This document shows, piece after piece, positions 1 to 7,647 of a stretch of DNA of 64,000 nt. Each line of letters begins with the position of its first letter. Within the stretch, counting starts at the first letter, position 1. The DNA is from UMGS1696 sp963643035 (GTDB lineage Bacteria > Bacillota > Clostridia > Oscillospirales > CAG-272). Position numbers and translations under genes: made by a program. The notes beneath the pieces were generated by a model. It was not told where the DNA came from. It made no database searches and saw only the letters and a program-made list of their open reading frames with translations. The stretch lies in assembly GCA_963643035.1 (NCBI GenBank), contig CAVIKO010000003.1, positions 24,948-88,947 on the forward strand, in the 5' to 3' direction.

Positions 1-991
1 CGATGGCGGCAAGCATGACGTTTGTCTTGCCGGAGCCGGTTACACCGTGCAGCAGCACTGCTTTTGCCGTTCCTGCGTCGCAGAGTGTACAAATGGTCGA
101 TAAGGCGGCGGACTGTTCCTCCGAGAGGGTGGGTGGTGCGGCAGGCTCCACGGGTTCATGGAGTGCGAAAGGATTGCGATACGCGACCTCCTCACGACGG
201 ACGAGATACCCCCGTTCCAGGAGCGTGCGCAGCGCGGTTTTGGCACTTTGTCTGCTCAGTCCGCTCTGTGCAATGACGGTGTCCTCCGCGATTCCGTCCG
301 TATCGGCATTATCGCCGCCATCGGACAGAAATACGGCAAGGAGCCGCCTTTGGTTTTCGCCGCGGATGGTGGTAAGAACGGTGTCCGCGTCCGCTTCCTG
401 TACGGCGCGTAGACAATCATCGGATGGCGCAAGAAAGGATTTTGTTTTCCCGGCACTGGGGGAGAGCATCTCCGTTGCTTTGACGATCACACCGTCGCGG
501 AGCAAGGCATCCAGCGGGGCAGTGCAGTCGAAGGTAAAATGGGCGCGCAACATCTGTCGGGAGGTTTGCTTCCGCTCGACCATAAATCGGTAGATTTGCT
601 GTGTACGCAGGGGCAGAGCCAGCTCCTCCTTCTCCGTGAGCGGGGTGGCGATACGGTAATACTGCACTACCTTGGCAAGTGCGGCCTGCGGGGTGACGGC
701 ACGAACCGCCTCGCCAAAAGTACACAGCGTATATTCCTTCATAAAAAGGCATAAGCCGAGCATTTCCGCGGAGAGAAGTCCAGCCACGCAAATCCCGGCG
801 ATGGGTTTTGTTTTTTCCTCCGGCTCACCCTCCGTTACCGTGAAAACGATGGCGGTCATGACCCGGTTGCCTTTGCCGAAGGGAACCTCGACCAAGTCCC
901 CCGGTGCGACAGGCGCGTGAAAATAATACGTATACGGCTTATCCGCTCCATACGGTATATCAATAATATACACCTGTGCCAGCACCGCCAT
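1..991 (-). CDS. priA: Primosomal protein N' (replication restart helicase PriA), 3' end outside window
   Basis: PriA is the 3'-to-5' DNA helicase that reloads the replisome at stalled forks. The first 330 codons are present and the gene runs off the left edge. The product begins MAVLAQVYIIDIPYGADKPY, typical of the N-terminal 3'-DNA-binding domain. It reaches the Walker A motif GVTGSGKTNVM at about residues 316-325, so the helicase core and zinc-binding region are outside the window. The ATG at 991 has AGGAGGA about ten bases upstream. It is the last visible gene of yicC-remA-gmk-rpoZ-priA. coaBC, which often sits between rpoZ and priA, is absent, and a short repeat element occupies that spot. 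Confidence 0.93.
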   Translation of the reverse strand, partial: MAVLAQVYIIDIPYGADKPYTYYFHAPVAPGDLVEVPFGKGNRVMTAIVFTVTEGEPEEKTKPIAGICVAGLLSAEMLGLCLFMKEYTLCTFGEAVRAVTPQAALAKVVQYYRIATPLTEKEELALPLRTQQIYRFMVERKQTSRQMLRAHFTFDCTAPLDALLRDGVIVKATEMLSPSAGKTKSFLAPSDDCLRAVQEADADTVLTTIRGENQRRLLAVFLSDGGDNADTDGIAEDTVIAQSGLSRQSAKTALRTLLERGYLVRREEVAYRNPFALHEPVEPAAPPTLSEEQSAALSTICTLCDAGTAKAVLLHGVTGSGKTNVMLAAI

Positions 992-1073
992 CTGTCAGAC
1001 TCCTCCTATGTGTATTTTTGTTTGGGTGCGGTTCGTGTTGTGTCGCTCGCCATCCATCGGATACAGCATGCTG

Positions 1074-1144
1074 CTAAAGGATGCGCTGAAAAACGTGCAA
1101 ATATGACTTTTCAGCGCAAAATCAACCTGAAATCAGCATACTAT
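1074..1144 (-). repeat. MITE-like dispersed repeat, copy F
   Basis: This is a diverged member of the short inverted-repeat family seen elsewhere in the window. Read on the minus strand it starts with GCTGATTTCAGGTTGATTTT and ends with TTCAGCGCATCCTTTAG, matching the ends of the other copies. It fills most of the gap between rpoZ and priA and touches the rpoZ stop codon. Confidence 0.55.
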
Positions 1145-1650
1145 TACAGATCTTTCTCAAAATCCTCCACAGATGCCAGATCCTCCGCACTTGGCTCCAG
1201 ATCGTCGAGATCGTCTTCTTCGTCGAAATCGGTATCGTCCTCTTCCGCAGCAGCTGCGTCTTCTGCTGCCTGTGCCTGTATCACGTGTTCCAATTTCTTG
1301 GCTCTTGCCTCGCGCTGCGCCGCTTCATCAGCCTCCTCTTTTTTGTGCTTTTCCTCAGCTTCTTCCGGAGAGAGAATGCGGAATTCACCATCGTACAGCC
1401 CCGTAATGGCGTTCTTGACGGCTTTTTCGTCCCGATATTCCTTTTTGATATAGCTTGCGATATGCTTGTTCTTGTCGCCTTCCTTGCTCATGGCGATCTT
1501 TTCTGCGTATTCGCGCTGCCGGACGTATTCATCAGTGATGATCCGCGCCGCTTTGGCGGTGGCGACGACGAGCTCGTAGCGGTTGATCTTGCCGTTTTCG
1601 GTCAGTTCATTGATGGAAGGGGAAATCATGCTTGCCTGCTTCTCTTGCAT
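1144..1650 (-). CDS. rpoZ: RNA polymerase omega subunit with long acidic C-terminal extension
   Basis: Omega helps fold and stabilise the beta' subunit of RNA polymerase. Residues 8-45 carry the family core (PSINEL, then NRYELVVATAKAARIITDEY). The protein is 168 residues, about twice the usual omega length. Beyond the core there is a charged helical stretch followed by a strongly acidic tail of Asp and Glu (roughly residues 130-168). GGAGA lies about nine bases before the ATG at 1650. A second ATG seven codons later is possible but has no better ribosome binding site. It sits between gmk and priA in the conserved operon. Confidence 0.9.
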   Translation of the reverse strand: MQEKQASMISPSINELTENGKINRYELVVATAKAARIITDEYVRQREYAEKIAMSKEGDKNKHIASYIKKEYRDEKAVKNAITGLYDGEFRILSPEEAEEKHKKEEADEAAQREARAKKLEHVIQAQAAEDAAAAEEDDTDFDEEDDLDDLEPSAEDLASVEDFEKDL

Positions 1651-1746
1651 TTTCGTATATCTCCGTTTCGTGATTATCGATGATATTTTTATGGATGTCT
1701 GCTCGCGTCCGACTGAGTAAAAATGGCGGGCAGCTCCGGTATCTGT

Positions 1747-2364
1747 TTACATTTCGTAATACGCGTCCAGGACAGGCTCCATCCGGACTCGCGATTGTCT
1801 GGCGGCGCGGATGATGTGGGAGAGTGTTTCGGCGCATTCCGTAAGGGCTCCGGTTTCATTGACGAGTATGTACTCATACTGCGGGGCAAGGGACAGTTCG
1901 TATTTTGTCCGCTCCAACCGTGCTGCGATGACGGCCTCCGATTCGGTTTGACGGTCGCGGAGGCGGCGTTCCTGTTCGGCGGCATTCGGCGCGATGAGCA
2001 TCACCAATACCGCACGTTTTCCGTAGAGCTTTTTGATCTGCATGGCTCCCTCGACCTCAATTTCGAGAATCAGATCGAGTCCTGCGCCTGTCACCCGTTC
2101 GATTTCGGAGCGGAGCGTACCGTAATAGTTGTTGCTGTACTCCGTATGCTCAACGATCTCGCCGTTGTCAAGAAGACTGCGGAACCGTTCCTTCGACATG
2201 AAGTGGTAATGTACACCCTCCGCTTCTCCCGGACGCGGCGCACGCGTGGTGGCGGAAACGGACAGTCCAACGCGGGGATCTGTGGCAAGCAGTTCCTTTA
2301 CAACGGTACCTTTGCCGCTGCCGGAGGGGCCGGATACCACGATGATAAGTCCTTTTTCATTCAT
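1747..2364 (-). CDS. gmk: Guanylate kinase
   Basis: Converts GMP and ATP to GDP and ADP in the purine nucleotide pathway. The 205-residue protein has the usual length. It has the P-loop GPSGSGKGT at about residues 11-19, followed by the GMP-binding region (SATTRAPRPGE, then HYHFMSKERF). The C-terminal lid and the EYILVNE segment are also visible. It lies 24 bases downstream of remA, fitting the conserved yicC-remA-gmk-rpoZ operon. Confidence 0.96.
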   Translation of the reverse strand: MNEKGLIIVVSGPSGSGKGTVVKELLATDPRVGLSVSATTRAPRPGEAEGVHYHFMSKERFRSLLDNGEIVEHTEYSNNYYGTLRSEIERVTGAGLDLILEIEVEGAMQIKKLYGKRAVLVMLIAPNAAEQERRLRDRQTESEAVIAARLERTKYELSLAPQYEYILVNETGALTECAETLSHIIRAARQSRVRMEPVLDAYYEM

Positions 2365-2388
2365 AATTGTATATCCTCTCTGTGGTCT

Positions 2389-2658
2389 TTATTTCTCTGT
2401 ATCCGTATCCATATCCTCCGTGTCGTTGCCGGAGAGACGTTCGGACAAGGTTTCTGTCTGGATGGCGGAGAGGATGACATGGTCGCTGTCTGTGATGAGG
2501 ACGGAGCGGGTCTTTCTGCCGCTGGTGCAATCGATGGCTCTGCCCATATCGCGCGCGTCCTGTATGAGCCGTTTCGCCGGCGCGGAATCCGAGGAGATCA
2601 CGGATACCACCCGTGCGGCGTTGACAATATTATTGAATCCAACGTTTACAAATCGCAT
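2389..2658 (-). CDS. remA: RemA/DUF370-family regulatory protein
   Basis: An 89-residue member of the RemA family. In Bacillus subtilis this is a DNA-binding activator of biofilm matrix and osmoprotection genes. Characteristic features are the start MRFVNVGFNNIVNAARVVSV, the central SAPAKRLIQDAR and the CTSGRKTRSVLITDSDHVILS segment. The last fifteen residues are an acidic tail. It lies between yicC and gmk, its standard position in Firmicutes. What it regulates here cannot be read from the sequence. Confidence 0.9.
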   Translation of the reverse strand: MRFVNVGFNNIVNAARVVSVISSDSAPAKRLIQDARDMGRAIDCTSGRKTRSVLITDSDHVILSAIQTETLSERLSGNDTEDMDTDTEK

Positions 2659-2686
2659 ATCATATCCTTTATTCTGCCCGCAACGC

Positions 2687-3580
2687 TCATTCGATATTCT
2701 GTACCTGCTCTCGGATCTTTTCGAGTTCGCACTTGATGTCCACGACCCGGTGTGCGATTTCGGCGTTTCCTGCCTTGGAGCCGATGGTGTTTGTCTCGCG
2801 GTTCATTTCCTGCAGAAGAAAATCCATCTTCCGTCCGACTGCTTCTCTGGATGCGAGCATTTCTTCCATGGCGGCAAAATGGGAGTCGAGACGTACCAAC
2901 TCCTCATCGATGGCGGCACGATCTGCATAAATAGCAGCTTCGGTCAAAATCCGCTGCTCCGCCGCCTCCGTATCGAAATCGGACAAGAACTGGCGGATCC
3001 GCTTCACGAGCTTATCGGAATATCCCGCAATGTCTGTTTCAGATAGAGTTTTGATTTCTCCGGTGATCACGCGGATACGGCTGAGCTTTTCCGCCATATC
3101 GGCACAGAGATTGCTGCCCTCTCGTTCGCGCTGTGCAAGAAATGCGTCCACGGCAACGGCCAAAACAGCGCGTACATCGTCCCAGTCCCGTTCTGCGTCG
3201 TCCTCTGCGCGCTGTACAAGAAAGAGATCCCGGTTCTGCGCCACGGTCATTACGGAAATGTCGTCGGAAAGTCCGAACGTATCCCGGAGATGGTGCAGTG
3301 CGTCGATGTAGGACTCTGCTGCGGCGGTGTCGAGCCGGTAGGAGGTTCCGTCATCCTCGGTTACATTGACTCCGATGAAAACCTCGATCTTCCCACGGGA
3401 GATCCCACGGGCAGTGAGGTATGCTTTGATTTTTTCTTCTAAGAAACTATAGGTGCGCGGCAGCTTGACCGATATATCGAGATATCGGCTGTTGACGCTT
3501 TTGAGCTCCGCCGTAATATCCCGGTTGCCTTTTTCGTTCATTGCCCGTGCTCTTCCGAATGCTGTCATACTTCTGGGCAT
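2687..3580 (-). CDS. yicC: YicC/YloC-family endoribonuclease
   Basis: A 297-residue YicC-family protein. Members are endoribonucleases linked to RNA turnover. The N-terminal domain starts MPRSMTAFGRA and continues with ELKSVNSRYLDI. The C-terminal domain ends with the family signature region (GRKMDFLLQEMNRETNTIGSK). An upstream in-frame ATG at 3679 is unlikely, because the family start is at 3580 and GTGAGG lies about ten bases before it. It is the first gene of the remA-gmk-rpoZ-priA operon. Confidence 0.93.
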   Translation of the reverse strand: MPRSMTAFGRARAMNEKGNRDITAELKSVNSRYLDISVKLPRTYSFLEEKIKAYLTARGISRGKIEVFIGVNVTEDDGTSYRLDTAAAESYIDALHHLRDTFGLSDDISVMTVAQNRDLFLVQRAEDDAERDWDDVRAVLAVAVDAFLAQREREGSNLCADMAEKLSRIRVITGEIKTLSETDIAGYSDKLVKRIRQFLSDFDTEAAEQRILTEAAIYADRAAIDEELVRLDSHFAAMEEMLASREAVGRKMDFLLQEMNRETNTIGSKAGNAEIAHRVVDIKCELEKIREQVQNIE

Positions 3581-3649
3581 AGATGTGTTCCTCACTTTCG
3601 GTTCACGCGTGCGCTTTCCCAACGGATCTGCCGCGTTACAACCACATCT

Positions 3650-3680
3650 ATTATACAATAAAGAGAACCCCGCTGTCAAC
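3650..3680 (-). promoter_or_regulatory. Probable promoter of the yicC operon
   Basis: On the minus strand TTGACA (3680-3675) and TATAAT (3655-3650) match sigma-A boxes, with a rather long 19-base spacer. A small hairpin with CCCCG/CGGGG arms (about 3669-3689) overlaps the -35 box. It could terminate the upstream membrane-protein transcript. Confidence 0.45.
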
Positions 3681-3775
3681 GAAACGGGGTCAACTTCGTA
3701 AAGAATTCACAATGGATTTTTTTATAGACTTTTGAAATTGTGCATAACGACACTCATCGGGCACGCGATTTTGCT

Positions 3776-4399
3776 TCAGAACAGCTTGCGCGTCATTCCG
3801 AGTCGACTGCGCAGCTTGACGATATAGAGCGTGACGCATCCGGTCAGAGCGAGGTCGTATATAATGAAGAAAACCGTACCACCCAAAAGAATCGGGAGCG
3901 TGAAGTCGAAATAGCTGTCCTCTGCCACAAAAACGAGTTTTGCCAACACAATCAGCAAAAGCAGCATCGAATCGAGTACGGAGAGTTTTAATGCCCAAGC
4001 GAACAGGGAACGAAATTTTTCAAAGGTCGCTTTGAGGATCGGATAGATGCCGCCGATGCAGATGTACGTCAGAGCCATCAGCTTGGACGGCAGCAGAAGG
4101 AGACAGAGCAGTCCTGTCACCGCCACGTATAGCCCGGCGAATTTCCGCCCAGCCTCTACGTAGAGAAACATCGTGACCAGTGCGCACACCAGAATCATCG
4201 AGAGATCGAACACCGTCAGACTGCCGACATACAAAAGTCCGACCGACGCGGCGGCAAGGATCGCGGACAGCGTGAGCCACCGGGTGTTGCTTTTGCGGTT
4301 ATTGCCTGCAGTGTCACGTTCTTTGTCGGATACATGACCGACAGCCGACTGTAAGTCGATGCGCGGCGTGGAATTCTGTTTGTTTTGTGTATCTTTCAT
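3776..4399 (-). CDS. Multi-pass membrane protein of unknown function
   Basis: A 207-residue integral membrane protein. The first 40 residues are polar and cytoplasmic-looking. Five or six hydrophobic segments follow, from LTLSAILAAASVGLLYVGSL at about residue 43 to the C-terminal basic tail KLRSRLGMTRKLF. The central part (LLLPSKLMALTYICIGGIYP, then KATFEKF) resembles a widespread but uncharacterised Clostridia membrane family, as far as can be judged by eye. The ATG at 4399 is preceded by GAGGA at suitable spacing. It follows the dnaJ-like gene on the same strand with an 85-base gap, so co-transcription is possible. Confidence 0.75.
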   Translation of the reverse strand: MKDTQNKQNSTPRIDLQSAVGHVSDKERDTAGNNRKSNTRWLTLSAILAAASVGLLYVGSLTVFDLSMILVCALVTMFLYVEAGRKFAGLYVAVTGLLCLLLLPSKLMALTYICIGGIYPILKATFEKFRSLFAWALKLSVLDSMLLLLIVLAKLVFVAEDSYFDFTLPILLGGTVFFIIYDLALTGCVTLYIVKLRSRLGMTRKLF

Positions 4400-4484
4400 C
4401 ACTGTATCCTCGATAATTTTCAGCCAAAAGAGTAAGAGTGGGTTGACTCGCTCTACAATTCAGTTGCAAAGCATTCCCGCTCGG

Positions 4485-5108
4485 TCAGCAGCATGGAATC
4501 AGGTCACCGCCGCAGCATTCGCATAAGGCATCTGCACAAAGAAGATTGGCACACAGACCGCATACATCCGTGCTTCCCATGTGGGTGTTTGTGCGATATG
4601 GGGAGCCGAATGCGGTCGATTTCACGTTCATTTGCCGTTTTGCTTCGCGGTATTCGGCGTTAGACGGATCGAGATAGCACGCGACTTCGATATATTTCAT
4701 GGCGTCGTAGTAATAGCCGCGCTGCACCAGTAAACAGCCCTTTAAATAATTCCATTCCGCACCGCGATCCCCGGCGGGGGTGGCATCGATTTTCAATTCA
4801 GCCTCGGAGTAGCGTCCGGCACGGATCAGCTCGCGGATCTCGGTAAAGGAGGTGGTACCGGAGGAGGTATAGGTGGAATATTCGCCGGAGGTGTAAGCGG
4901 AGCCGCCGGATTTTGCCGCCTGCCGTTCCTTCTGGACAGCGTCATACGCCTCGTTGATCTCCTTCATTTTTTCCTCGGCGACCTCCGCCAGATTTGTTCC
5001 GGCGTAGTTGTCGGGATGGTATTTACGGGCAAGCTCCCGGTATGCTTTTTTGATGGCATCGTCGTCGGCGTCTCTCGGCACACCAAGGATACTGTAAGGA
5101 TCTTTCAT
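4485..5108 (-). CDS. J-domain protein with TPR-like middle and Cys-rich tail
   Basis: A 207-residue DnaJ-domain protein that presumably stimulates an Hsp70 partner. The J domain occupies residues 1-65 and keeps the essential HPD motif (ARKYHPDNY). A Ser/Thr/Gly-rich linker follows. Then comes a TPR-like helical hairpin (GAEWNYLKGCLLVQRGYYYD). The last about 27 residues hold eight cysteines, starting CGLCANLLC and ending CC. It lacks the G/F and zinc-finger regions of true DnaJ. Its ribosome binding site AGGAG lies inside the last codons of the upstream DUF5685 gene, so the two are probably translationally coupled. Confidence 0.88.
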   Translation of the reverse strand: MKDPYSILGVPRDADDDAIKKAYRELARKYHPDNYAGTNLAEVAEEKMKEINEAYDAVQKERQAAKSGGSAYTSGEYSTYTSSGTTSFTEIRELIRAGRYSEAELKIDATPAGDRGAEWNYLKGCLLVQRGYYYDAMKYIEVACYLDPSNAEYREAKRQMNVKSTAFGSPYRTNTHMGSTDVCGLCANLLCADALCECCGGDLIPCC

Positions 5109-5114
5109 ACGGTT

Positions 5115-6143
5115 TTACTCCTGTGCCGGAAAATTGTCGTCCGGCAGATTGATGGCGTGGGATCGCTCTTCTCCGAAAAGCGCGTTTTGCGACTCGGACA
5201 AACTGTCCCAAGCGTCGGTTGCGGGGGATAGGATGTGCGGATGAATGCCGGCGGCAAGTTCCTGTACGACCTGCGGCATGCCAGCGTATACAATGTTTTT
5301 GAGTATGCGTGTGTACGGTCCCTCGGGATACGGCAGCAGTTCAATGGCGCGCCCCAATCCGGTTAGATCCACCGTGGCGGCGATCCGGAAGCCCTCTCGC
5401 ACCAGCTCTGTAGGTTTGCCGGACACATCGTCGATAGCATACGTGCCGTACAGTCGGTAAAGCGGATTGTACCTGCCGCGCCGTACATCCTCACATAGAT
5501 CATCCATGGCGTCGCACAGGTAGAGAAACCGTCCGGTACGCAGCCCGCATTCCGTGAGAATCGCCCGCGCCATGGGCTCCATTGTGACCGCGGCGGCGCA
5601 ATCGGCAAAAAGGGCGGCAAGAAGCGTCCCGAAGCATTGCGACGTATCCTCTGCGGAATCACAGTCAGCTTTCTCCAGTACCGACAGCTTTTCCAGTCCT
5701 GTGTGCACATCGGCGGCGATCCGTTCGGAAAACGCGGTGTAGACCGATCCTTTCACACGCATATGCATTCCGGCGCAAAGGGGCGTTTCCAGACACGGTT
5801 TTACACGATGAAAGCCGGATTCATCTGCAAGATCGTCCAGCCGTTTCCCATCGATGAGATATGCGGCTGCCACAGCGGTATGGGACAGTGCCGGATGAGA
5901 GGCGATCACCGCGCGTTTTTTCGCGGGATGGAGGGGACAGCGGATCCGCTCAGCGGAGGCGGATGTGTCGGATACAGCAAGGAGAAGCAGAGCTAAAAAA
6001 CAAAAATCGTAGCTGAGGGTAAGGCGAGAGAGTTGTCCCGTTACCTGCCCCATCTCCCGACAAAGACCGCAGTACACGGCGCGATAGAGGGAAAATTCCT
6101 GCACTTGAAGGGTCGGCACATACGGCTTCACATATCCGAACAT
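5115..6143 (-). CDS. DUF5685-family protein
   Basis: A 342-residue protein of unknown function that appears to belong to DUF5685. Its start is MFGYVKPYVPTLQVQEF, followed by YRAVYCGLCREMG and SRLTLSYDFCFLALLLLA. The CGLC motif and later Cys/His positions (CPLHP) suggest metal or redox chemistry, which is inference. The ATG at 6143 is chosen over an upstream ATG at 6197 because GGAGGAG lies directly before it and it matches the family start. It is followed after six bases by the J-domain gene. The two encoded proteins share a CGLC element, which hints at a joint function. Confidence 0.8.
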   Translation of the reverse strand: MFGYVKPYVPTLQVQEFSLYRAVYCGLCREMGQVTGQLSRLTLSYDFCFLALLLLAVSDTSASAERIRCPLHPAKKRAVIASHPALSHTAVAAAYLIDGKRLDDLADESGFHRVKPCLETPLCAGMHMRVKGSVYTAFSERIAADVHTGLEKLSVLEKADCDSAEDTSQCFGTLLAALFADCAAAVTMEPMARAILTECGLRTGRFLYLCDAMDDLCEDVRRGRYNPLYRLYGTYAIDDVSGKPTELVREGFRIAATVDLTGLGRAIELLPYPEGPYTRILKNIVYAGMPQVVQELAAGIHPHILSPATDAWDSLSESQNALFGEERSHAINLPDDNFPAQE

Positions 6144-6335
6144 AGGCTCCTCCGTCCCACGCATTCCGTAAAACGGCGCGGCAGCGGATCGGGACAATCG
6201 ATGGATCCGGGTACCGCGACCGATACTGTATCACTATATATATCTTATACCGCGCACCGTCTCATTACAAGAAACTTTTTGTAAATAAACGTTAGAATTT
6301 TGAAAACGATCCATGAAGCAGCGCACAGAGCCGTT

Positions 6336-7316
6336 TTATTCTTCCCGTGTCGGGTAGATGTCGTGATTCAGATTTGTTTTTTTCCATGGATTCGGGTGAT
6401 AGAGCGTGAGTCCCCCGGAAAGTTGGCGGCATCGCTGCATTGTTATGCCGGTGTACCGCTTGAAAATCCGCTGGGCATAGCGCAGATCCGTAAATCCGAC
6501 AGCACTGGCGAGGGCGGCAAGCGGACGATCCCGGTCAAAACAGATCATGTCCTGCAGACGCATCACCCGTTGGCGGTTTACGTATTCGTGGATGCCCACA
6601 CCGCATTCCGCCTTGAAGAGCCTGCCGATGTAGTCCGGAGAACGGCCCAGCTCCGCGGCGATGGCGGATAGGGAAACCGGGGCGGCAAGATCGCCAAGGA
6701 TCCGACGCTTGATCTTGTACACATAGTAATACGCGGATCTCGGATCGGACGGCGGCGCGGACACAGCTGTCTGAATCTGACCGCGGAATGCTTCATCGAC
6801 GCAGGCGCAAAGGCGGAGCCATTCCGATACGCAGCGCAGTCTGCCCGCGGCGGAATTCTCCATATACGCGACGCACAGCGCGTGGTAGTGCCGGTGGATC
6901 TGTTCCATACCGACCTCGCCGGGATCGAAAATCCGCGGCAGCACAAAGGTGTCCGACGGAAGCGCGCGCACCAACGCATCCACCTCTGCCGCGCTGTCCA
7001 CGCTGTATTTTCGATAGACCATATCCTCCACCACGACGGCGGCAGACTGCGACCAGACAGCGGCGCTTTCTCCGGTGAGCCGCGGATAGATGACGTACCG
7101 CTCGTCCGGGAAAAACGCGAAAATCTGGTTCTCCGGCACAAGCGCGCGCGTATGCTCCGTCTCAACAACACGCGTACAGCCGCTCGCAAACGACAGCTCG
7201 ATCATATTTCGGCGATGGTCGATCACGTTGCGGCTTCCGGCGGTCAGCACGTCGGTCATACTGCACACAAATGCCATTCGTGGGAGACTACGGAAGTGGA
7301 CGGTGTAAAAAATCAT
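6336..7316 (-). CDS. AraC-family transcriptional regulator
   Basis: A 326-residue regulator with a divergent N-terminal sensing domain. Its C-terminal AraC DNA-binding domain covers about residues 215-310. Both helix-turn-helix units are visible: LSAIAAELGRSPDYIGRLFK and, after LAALASAVGFTDLRYAQRIFKRYTG, the second recognition helix. AAAGGAG lies upstream of the ATG. It is transcribed divergently from the glycosidase-like gene at 7648 across a 330-base region with a perfect direct repeat. That gene is its most likely target, and the ligand is probably a sugar, by analogy with the family. Confidence 0.88.
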   Translation of the reverse strand: MIFYTVHFRSLPRMAFVCSMTDVLTAGSRNVIDHRRNMIELSFASGCTRVVETEHTRALVPENQIFAFFPDERYVIYPRLTGESAAVWSQSAAVVVEDMVYRKYSVDSAAEVDALVRALPSDTFVLPRIFDPGEVGMEQIHRHYHALCVAYMENSAAGRLRCVSEWLRLCACVDEAFRGQIQTAVSAPPSDPRSAYYYVYKIKRRILGDLAAPVSLSAIAAELGRSPDYIGRLFKAECGVGIHEYVNRQRVMRLQDMICFDRDRPLAALASAVGFTDLRYAQRIFKRYTGITMQRCRQLSGGLTLYHPNPWKKTNLNHDIYPTREE

Positions 7317-7436
7317 GACAGAATGCGCTCCTTTCTCGAAAAAGATGCAGCTTTTTCTATAGATTTTATATCATTCTCACCACAATTGCAATGCATTTTC
7401 CAAAAAAACCACGGAAAAATACCGCATGAATCGGAT

Positions 7437-7499
7437 TTGACCGCTTTCTATCACGGCGGAATTTGTGTATAATGAGTATACAACGTATAATGAGTATAC
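7437..7499 (+). promoter_or_regulatory. Divergent control region with tandem 15-bp repeat
   Basis: The sequence GTATAATGAGTATAC occurs twice, at 7467-7481 and 7485-7499, separated by AAC. This gives an 18-base period. Each copy contains a TATAAT-like -10 box, and each is itself partly palindromic (GTATA/TATAC). No good -35 box lies 17 bases upstream; TTGACC at 7437 is 25 bases from the first -10 box. That would suit an activator-dependent promoter controlled by the adjacent AraC protein, or the repeat may be its operator. The rest of 7317-7647 shows nothing else clear. Confidence 0.5.
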
Positions 7500-7647
7500 G
7501 ATGGAAGAAGAAACAAAAGCTATGTCCTGCGCGAGGGAATCAGCACCGGAAGGCTGATTTTGTATCCCGCTTCGCGAACAGAGCAGATAAGAGACAATCA
7601 GGAATACGACGCTTGAAAGCGATTCATACAGAGGAGGTAAGAGCAGT

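Noticed and set aside
1723..2736. 337-residue plus-strand frame over gmk and remA
   Set aside because: It is antisense to two clearly recognised genes and lacks any family features.
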